From: Epiperipatus broadwayi
Taxonomy: Eukaryota; Onychophora; Udeonychophora; Euonychophora; Peripatidae
DNA length: 64,000 bases
Direction of reading: 5' to 3'
NCBI GenBank assembly: GCA_028023455.1
Contig: JAQFVV010012405.1
Coordinates: 1,819,677-1,883,676, forward strand
The notes beneath the pieces were generated by a model. It was not told the DNA's origin. It searched no databases and saw only the letters and a list, made by a program, of their open reading frames with translations. Numbering within the stretch: position 1 is the first letter of the stretch; each line of letters opens with the position of its first letter. A program made the position numbers and the translations under genes. Below are positions 57,506-64,000 of this stretch, in pieces.

Positions 57506-58486
57506 GTAGCACACGAGATTTAATTCTTCATCCGGCCCACTAGCAAATCGGAGAAAACAATAAGACTCATGGACTTAAACATATATATAAACAACGTAAA
57601 TACTAGACATTCCACGGATAAAATCTAACATATTTAAATAATAGGGGCTTTACTAATGAATACTTATGGGCAATTAGTGAATTGGATTGATTTAATAATG
57701 AGACAGAAACTGATATATGATGAATTAAAATATATTTATTGACAATTGTTGTTGGCAAATGCACACAGGCATTTCATTTATAAAGTAACATTCTCTAGAC
57801 TATTTGAACAATAATTGATGTTGGCAAATAGGTTTGTGGCTATGATTTAATGGAGCCAAATATCCTGCTATACAACTAATCACTACATTAACTTATTTGT
57901 TATGTCCTTTTATAATCAGTTCGAGTGGCTCTTTTACGTAAAATCAAACCAAGTCTGGAGTGAAACTTAATACATCTGACTATAATCAATTTATATATTA
58001 ACTATGGGCTTATAAAGCATCCCAGATAGCTTAAGATCGAACGGGTTTTCAAGAATGCTTCGGATCAACGCCGAAGACTGCATATTAGGGAGGGAGAGTT
58101 GGCTATAACGATTTTACTAATACGCTAGGCACAAGTAAAATATAATAATAAAGTGGCTCTGCGGATGGAAGAATAGTTTTAGGGTTTTTGTGACAAACAA
58201 CGGTTTACCCAATAACCGGTCGTCATGCTGCTAATGGGGAACCTTTATTTGGTTCAGAGGCGGGGGACTTACGTGCTAATCTGGCCCGTAGCTCAGACTT
58301 CGCTACTGCACTACCCTATAAGAGAAGATGTGCTGGCAATGCCGTGGCTCCATCTTATATATAAAACAGCACAACGAGAAAAATATTAATAAGTTCCACA
58401 TCCGCCAAGCCGAAGGATATTATAAATGAAATATCACATATTAAATGAACACAAGTTTATCAGCTTGATCAAAAGAGCCAACTCTT

Positions 58487-58518
58487 CTGTAGCATGAGAA
58501 ATATTTCTCATGCTACAG
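58487..58518. repeat. perfect 32-bp palindrome
   Basis: CTGTAGCATGAGAAAT is followed immediately by its exact reverse complement, with no spacer. Confidence 0.98.
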
Positions 58519-58762
58519 ACAGGAAGATATATACAAACTTTACTTTATCCCGTTCAATCTCTTTAGTTATCTATAACTACTAAACTTTTAAAAGGGGGAA
58601 AAGTATATTTAATAAGGGACTTACGAATACTTAACTAAAAAAATATACTTATAATTACACTCCAGGCTAGTTTAATCTTTAGTAACATAATAAATAAAGG
58701 TTGAAAAGCCACATTTTATATTTATATTAATTAATTTATTAAGTGAAAAAATATGAATTTGG

Positions 58763-58858
58763 GTTTCGAAACAGCGCACGAAATGACGCTATATAAATAA
58801 TTTAAATTTATATGTTTAAAAACATATTCTATAATTAAATGCACGCCGTTTCGAAACA
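58763..58858. repeat. inverted GTTTCGAAAC repeats, 96-bp span
   Basis: GTTTCGAAACAGCGCACG (58763 onwards) is mirrored by GCACGCCGTTTCGAAAC ending at about 58857. Between them a further fold-back (ATGTTTAAAAACAT) lies near 58812-58825. It is a small palindromic unit, possibly the tip region of a larger element. Confidence 0.8.
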
Positions 58859-59221
58859 TAAGCACAACTAATAATAATTAAAAATAAGCAGAAGAAAAGC
58901 AAAATATAACTGCAGTGATTAAATTATATAGCAAAATATTAATTAATAAAGAAAAATTTGCAAAAGTATTACATTTTCTAGAATTAAAATATTATTTTAG
59001 GAAACAATTTAGACAGTTTACACTATTGAATTAAGAAAAAATTAGCAAAAAGTATTTCATTTAAATATCATTTCAGAAACAATTTAGCGAGAAAGTTCAA
59101 TGATATGGTTAGCTAACCTGTTTTGAAGAAACAATGACTGTTTTTGAAATTTACAGAGCTCTGCGATTTTAAATATTAAAACAGTTCTCCTGTAGATGGG
59201 CTGGAGATATTCGAAACTGGA

Positions 59222-59370
59222 ATGAAGGTGAATTCTTGGGCGGCTTATGGCATCTTTAATTTAGTTGGGAGACGATTTTTAAAATATTGTTTGTTTAGCT
59301 GGACTGAAATCGGAACGAAGGCAAATAAATTATTTTTACGGCTTATGGCATCTTCAAATTTAGTTGGTGT
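59222..59370. repeat. imperfect duplication, about 98-bp period
   Basis: CGGCTTATGGCATCTTTAAT then TTAGTTGG (about 59240) recurs as CGGCTTATGGCATCTTCAAA then TTTAGTTGG (about 59338). GAAGG-containing leaders precede both. It sits within the GC-elevated region. Confidence 0.8.
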
Positions 59371-59409
59371 AAGCTTGGTGGTTCCTTTGGCATTGGATGG
59401 ATTGAACTA

Positions 59410-59470
59410 GGCGTTCCATCACGGGAATTGCAGCAATTCTTGCCTGACTTTAGCCAGACATGTTGAGGTT
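59410..59470 (-). repeat. weak tRNA-like segment
   Basis: On the minus strand TGGCTAAAGTCAGGCAAG resembles an A-box and TAGTTCAATCC (about 59400-59412) a B-box, about 45 bases apart. The anticodon region does not fold convincingly. Possible SINE head whose body would be the 98-bp-period repeat. Confidence 0.25.
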
Positions 59471-60120
59471 GAACAATTTAAAACTTCTGATGTTAACTCT
59501 CTTCAAAAGCAAGATGGATTCTCCTTTTCCGCTTAAAATAAGGCCTATTTATATCCTTCTACTAAACTTTAACACCTTTCTGGAATTTCGTAAACCTCGG
59601 GACCAATTGACTTTTAATTAAAGCAAAATAATATAATTCAATTTCTACTACAACTGATAAAATCTCCGAGGTGTTATATTTAATTTCCTTAAAAAATGTA
59701 TCAAAATATATAAACTATATAATTTGATTCATTTTCATTAATTAAATTCCTTTTCAGGTGTTATTACTTAGCAGAAGGAACGGTATTCTGATTTAATGAA
59801 AAAGTCTTTTGTTGCAAACAAAAATCAATCAGAAAACAGATTTTACTTTTTTACCCGGGTGTGTCACTAATTGATATCTTGTTTACAAAAATTCTCATTT
59901 TTAATTGCGAACAGATAATTCTTATTTTATAAAACTAAATAACTTTTAACATATTTGTTTATTAAAAAAAAAGCAAATTTAAAGAAAATACTTGTTTCAA
60001 CTATATATGTAAAACATTAAATCAGAAAACCGTTAAATAAATTCAAAATAAAAACATTTACATTACTTTTATTTAAACTTAAATACATATGAATCATTTT
60101 GCCGTTATTCCAAGGTATAA

Positions 60121-60272
60121 ATTATCCATCCACATACGAATATTATAGCGAATATAATTAAGAATTGACTGAAAATTAATAAAACATTTTATAATAAATT
60201 ATGAGCATTTCTCCACTATAATTTTATCAAACCTGTCTAATTATAGCGTGTTTTCGTATGTAAATGGATGAT
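60121..60272. mobile_element. small inverted-repeat (MITE-like) element
   Basis: ATTATCCATCCACATACGAA at 60121 is mirrored by TTCGTATGTAAATGGATGAT ending at 60272, with partial pairing continuing inward (TATAGCG/CGCTATA-type). The interior is non-coding. Target duplication not determined. Confidence 0.7.
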
Positions 60273-60384
60273 GCCATTCAAGTGGCCATTGTAGCAAAGT
60301 TTTCCCGCTCGACTTATATATTACATTTTTACATTAAAAATAGGTTCGAAATTAGTTTAGACGAGTAGGTCATTAGGTTGATGG

Positions 60385-60417
60385 TGAAACGGAAAGGGAT
60401 TGGAGATTTCCGTTTCA
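60385..60417. repeat. perfect 11-bp stem hairpin
   Basis: TGAAACGGAAA and TTTCCGTTTCA flank an 11-base loop. It could be an RNA hairpin or a tiny fold-back. It lacks the T-run of a terminator and no gene is nearby. Confidence 0.85.
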
Positions 60418-60419
60418 AT

Positions 60420-61827
60420 ATAAGATATCATTAATTAAAAAATATGCCCTTTGAAGAAAGTATATGATAGAAGTATATTAACTGATCAAAGAGTTTTTCT
60501 ATTGGTTGAATTATATAGAGATGATAGGTGATTTTTTTTTTTCACAAACAATCTTTTTTTAGCTGATTTTTTTTAAAAATGAAACTGCTAAACATAACAT
60601 CTTAATACTCTGTGGGTATGAAAATTTTTCATCTGAAGAATAGCTTGATATGGTTCTAGTCAGAAATAATTAATTAACAATTTAAAAATTATGTAGCGTG
60701 ATCTAAAATTAAGGTGATGTGAAACGATGAAATTTGATTTTTAAACGGAATTGAAAATTAAAAAATTAAAGAGAAAAATAAGACTTTTAATTTTTAATTG
60801 TTAGTTTTAATTAAATTTTGTCCAACAGTGGTGAGTCGGTGTCTTTTTATTATGGTAAGTCTAAGTTCTTATTTTTATTTTAAACTTTTAGTTTACTCTA
60901 ACGGAGAGAAAAAAAAACACCCAAGAAAATGAATTTCTTTGGAAACAAAAATTTCAATTTTAGATCGCTTAGCAAAATGGGAAGGATCAACAGCGAATGG
61001 AAAACGTTTTAGTTGTATTTCATCTTGACTTCGTTTAAGGAGAAGCTACAGTACCTCACATCATATCACATCATGATGAATCTGATGTCTCAAATAGCGA
61101 TAATGATTAAAATACCATACATGTATGAAAAAAATGTAAATTACGCATAAAAATATATTGTTTTGAATAAAATTAAATACTGTAGTTAATAAAAAAAGTT
61201 TATCTTGTATCAATTTTTTTCAAATTTGAAATTTTTTATTAGTCATATTTTTTTTTTAATGCGAATTTTAAAGTAATTTTACGTTGTTGCTTTGCTTTTA
61301 TGCGTTTTGTTTGGAAAATTACTGTATGTATCCCCCATTTTTCAAGGTAAGTTAAGTCTTTTTGTGCGCATTTTCTGAGGAACCTATCTATCGGAGAAAA
61401 CGAGACCCAGCTGTATACATATTTGTTAATTATAATATTATTTATATAGTATGCGTATAAATTAAAAATAATATTTACTTTCAAATTGAGATAGGAGAGA
61501 TCTTTTAGAAGTACCAGTTAGTGTACCATCTCTGTTCTATAATATAGGAAAAAAAATGTATACATAAAATTTATATATATATAAACAATAATATTTAAAC
61601 TGTAATAAAATGCAAAAACTATATTCAACATGAATATATGGACTTTGTACACTCAAAAATATACATATACACACACACGCTCATATTTACAAGCTAGCAT
61701 TTTGATATCTAAATTGAGAATTTCAATTTAATTCAAAACAAAATTGTTGTTTTTTTGTATAAAGAATTCACAAATTTTGAATATCATAAAAAAACAAATT
61801 TAAAACTTAAAAATTCAAGATTTTATT
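60420..61827. other. A+T-rich DNA, nothing supported
   Basis: The short frames (for example 61239-61484 minus) match no family. A CA tract lies at about 61668-61679. Confidence 0.45.
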
Positions 61828-61937
61828 ACATTCTCTTAGAATGTATGGAAATGGATAAACTCATTTATTAATAAATCTGTAAACATTCTCTTAGAATGTA
61901 TGGAAATAGATAAACTCATTTATTATTAAAAATGTAA
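61828..61937. repeat. two-copy tandem duplication, 55-bp unit
   Basis: ACATTCTCTTAGAATGTATG starts at 61828 and again at 61883. Both copies continue GAAAT(G/A)GATAAACTCATTTATTA and differ at only a few positions. Confidence 0.93.
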
Positions 61938-62559
61938 ACATCTTGCTATATATCATAACAAAAATAAATAATTAAAGTGCAAATAATAAACACAATTAAC
62001 TTTTAATAAATAAATTCAGACAGCTAATTCTTGTTTTTCCTTTTTGATCTAAACAAAACAAACATTTTGGTTTTTCATGAAATATATATATATGATTTTA
62101 ATATGTTTATATGTGCATTTTTTTTTTAAAAAAAAAAACTCTCCAGAAAACATATTCCCTACCCAGCTTTAAAAAATTCTCGAAAGTTTATATATATAAA
62201 TTAATAACATGCTTTTATTAAAACTTCAGAAAAGTTTCTATTATTCTACACAGTCATTTTCACTCAGTGTAAAACAGAATATCATTTTTCATTCTACATA
62301 ATAATTACCCTAAGGTTTTTTTAATTCTTTGTGTTATCTTAAATTACTTATTTACTTATAATATCCAATTTATATATATAAATATTAACAGATGTAAATC
62401 ATTATATTTTAAATTTTAATGTAACTCAAAATTCGTCAATAATGATTATTTTCAAACTAAAGATATCAATTTTTCAAATAAAATATCTTATATAGAAACC
62501 CTATTTTCTCCGTTGGCTGATTGGGGAATGAATGTTTGTCTGATGATGTCACAACCACT
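61938..62559. other. A+T-rich DNA, nothing recognised
   Basis: TA- and homopolymer-rich, without motifs. Confidence 0.4.
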
Positions 62560-63800
62560 ACATTTTTGTAAAGAAAGTAATTCTGTCATTAAATAAAAAA
62601 TGTTGGGAAAAAAATCAATACGTGTGTTCTTAATACAGAGATATAGTATATATTTCATGGTAAAGGTATGCATCCAGCTGCAGAAACAGCCACAAAAACA
62701 TATTTTATAACTTGACGTTAAGGCACTCCCCTAATATAATTCAGATACATACTTAGCAATGTTAACAAACTTTTACAAATTAGCAATGTTTAATAAAACA
62801 ACATATTTACATTAAATCTTAAAAAAAAATTGTTAAAGCAACTAATTAAAAATAAATATTACAAATATTATATTTAATAATTTTTTTTTACAAAAATGAC
62901 CAGCTTTTTGTCTTCTGACATTAATAAACGGTAACTATTAATAAAGCTAAAAAAAACTTATGATTATGTTAGTCATGATCGACTGTCAGAAAAAATTAAA
63001 AAATTTTTATTCAGAGGGTGCTCCAGTAAATATATATTTGAAGTCGTAAAACTAGCAAATATAACAGATATATTTAAAAATGTAAATTTTAATTTAACTT
63101 TATTAAAATTTGAAAATTTATTTATATATGTCAAAAAATCTGAAAAAAAATTAAAATTTTTTATTTAGAGAGTGATCCAGTAAATTTAAATTTGTGTCGG
63201 AATAGTACATGTGCTTTAAACTACAGAGATATAGTATTAAAATCACAAAGAAAATGTGATTATAGTATATAAATTCATGTTTGAAATGTGATATTTAGTA
63301 AGGGGAAAAAAATAGATGTATTTAGTACTATATTTCTATTTACTTTTGGTTAGCATATTATTATGTTTATGCAAAGGTAGTAATTTCATCATTAATGAAA
63401 AATGCTTGGAATAAAAATCAATACATGTTATTATAGCACATAAATTCATGTTTGAAATCTGATATCTCGTGAGGGAAAAAAATAGATGCTATAGTATGAT
63501 ACTTACATCCAGTTAATAAAAAAAAATAAAAAATCAGTAGTATGCTTGCTTTTAACTACAGTAAAGAAACGAATAGGTATAATATTTAAGTCGCCAAAAA
63601 AATGTGGTTACAGCATGTTTAAAATGTAATATTTTGTGAGGATAAAAAAATAGATGCTACAGTACTATATATACATACAGTAAATAATATTATTATTACA
63701 AATTCAGGACATTTTTTTTATTCAGAGGACGCTCCAATAAATAATCTTATTATTTAGAGTTGTACTTACGCTGTAAATTCATGTAACAAGTAACGACTAC
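62560..63800. repeat. degenerate satellite, about 170-bp period
   Basis: Blocks recur out to the right edge region. AAATTCATGTTTGAAATGTG, then ATAGATG and AGTACTATAT, occurs at about 63271, 63442 and (decayed) 63608, that is 166-171 bp apart. TTCAGAGGGTGCTCCAGTAA-like blocks occur at about 63011, 63165 and 63721. An AATAAAAAATG...AAATCAATAC block occurs near 62592 and 63398. Units are interrupted and diverged, so this is an old tandem array. It may continue past the window. No coding capacity. Confidence 0.75.
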
Positions 63801-64000
63801 CTTTCAGGCTGAGTACATTGCTTAAATTTATTAATATAATATTAAAATATTTATTCTCACATTTATTTCCATAATATTAAAACTTTCTATTTAATTTACA
63901 TTAAATATTTAAAAAAATTTGTTAAAGGGACTAATTAAAAAAAAAACTAACTCTTTCCATCAGCAACCAATTAAAAAACTATTACAAAAACACTGTCAAA
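63801..64000. other. A+T-rich end of window
   Basis: No feature recognised in the last 200 bases. Confidence 0.4.

Larger units (their letters stand above)
57640..59900. other. GC-elevated region of unknown nature
   Basis: Base composition here is clearly less A+T-rich than elsewhere, especially 58020-58400 and 59200-59560. Possible promoter-like signals are TCTTATATATAAAACAGC on plus (about 58354) and AGGATATAAATAGGCC on minus (about 59542-59557). The minus strand near 59873 reads TGACACACCCGGG, which could be the TG start of an LTR whose TATA box is the one at 59550, but no second LTR was found. Open frames, such as 59222-59410, are short and unrecognised. It may be remnants of one or more unknown elements. 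Confidence 0.35.

Noticed and set aside
1-64000. CRISPR array, operons, bacterial-type promoters, rRNA genes
   Set aside because: No regularly spaced direct repeats with unique spacers, no ribosome-binding-site pattern and no rRNA-like sequence. The DNA is eukaryotic repeat-rich sequence.

Overview
This is strongly A+T-rich eukaryotic DNA, roughly three quarters A+T by eye, and almost certainly from an animal. No intact host protein gene can be supported anywhere in the 64 kb. Nearly every protein-like reading frame that can be recognised belongs to a decayed mobile element, and most other open frames are short, A+T-driven and meaningless. The element mix (a Mag-type Ty3/gypsy retrotransposon, a Penelope-like retroelement, hAT transposons, non-LTR retrotransposon remnants and short tRNA-derived SINEs) fits an invertebrate metazoan with an A+T-rich genome. 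A finer assignment is not justified from this window.

Left third (1-23.8 kb): a broken non-LTR retrotransposon 3' end (about 0.44-1.25 kb) is followed by long, featureless A+T-rich DNA. Local tandem duplications lie at 8.6, 9.7, 15.0-15.8 and 19.3 kb. tRNA-derived elements lie at 9.0, 13.2 and 13.7 kb, and a 52-bp retroposed tail with a 13-bp target duplication at 16.3 kb. A 400-bp hAT MITE with a perfect 8-bp target duplication (20.96-21.36 kb) sits between two long fold-back palindromes (20.6 and 22.6 kb).

Middle (23.87-28.79 kb): a structurally complete Ty3/gypsy element of Mag type has both LTRs (TG...CA), a perfect 5-bp target duplication ATTGT, a primer-binding-site candidate, a polypurine tract and a gag-protease-RT-RNase H-integrase order. 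It is riddled with stops and frameshifts and is dead. From 28.8 to 46.3 kb the DNA is mostly featureless, apart from a perfect 72-bp tandem duplication (34.2 kb), a tRNA-Gly-like SINE (35.4 kb), a second degraded non-LTR RT (39.6-40.95 kb), an older duplication (43.5-43.8 kb) and microsatellites.

Right third (46.3-64 kb): a transposon graveyard. It holds a hAT MITE (46.36 kb), a GC-elevated island with a minus-strand TATA box (47.2-47.6 kb), a 1.3-kb element with long terminal inverted repeats and an 8-bp target duplication (47.9-49.2 kb), and a fold-back (49.7 kb).

The most striking locus is at 51.0-57.2 kb. Two 5'-truncated copies of one Penelope-like element meet head-to-head. Each arm is interrupted by a different hAT insertion: a 2.7-kb element with a decayed transposase on the left and a 0.94-kb MITE on the right. 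Both Penelope 3' ends carry a tRNA-like segment with pol III A/B boxes. Further right are a tRNA-derived SINE (57.4 kb), an unassigned GC-elevated region with palindromes (57.6-59.9 kb), a small inverted-repeat element (60.1 kb) and a degenerate ~170-bp-period satellite at the right edge.

The features do not cooperate as a pathway. They record successive insertions, and nesting gives a relative order: Penelope first, then the hAT elements.
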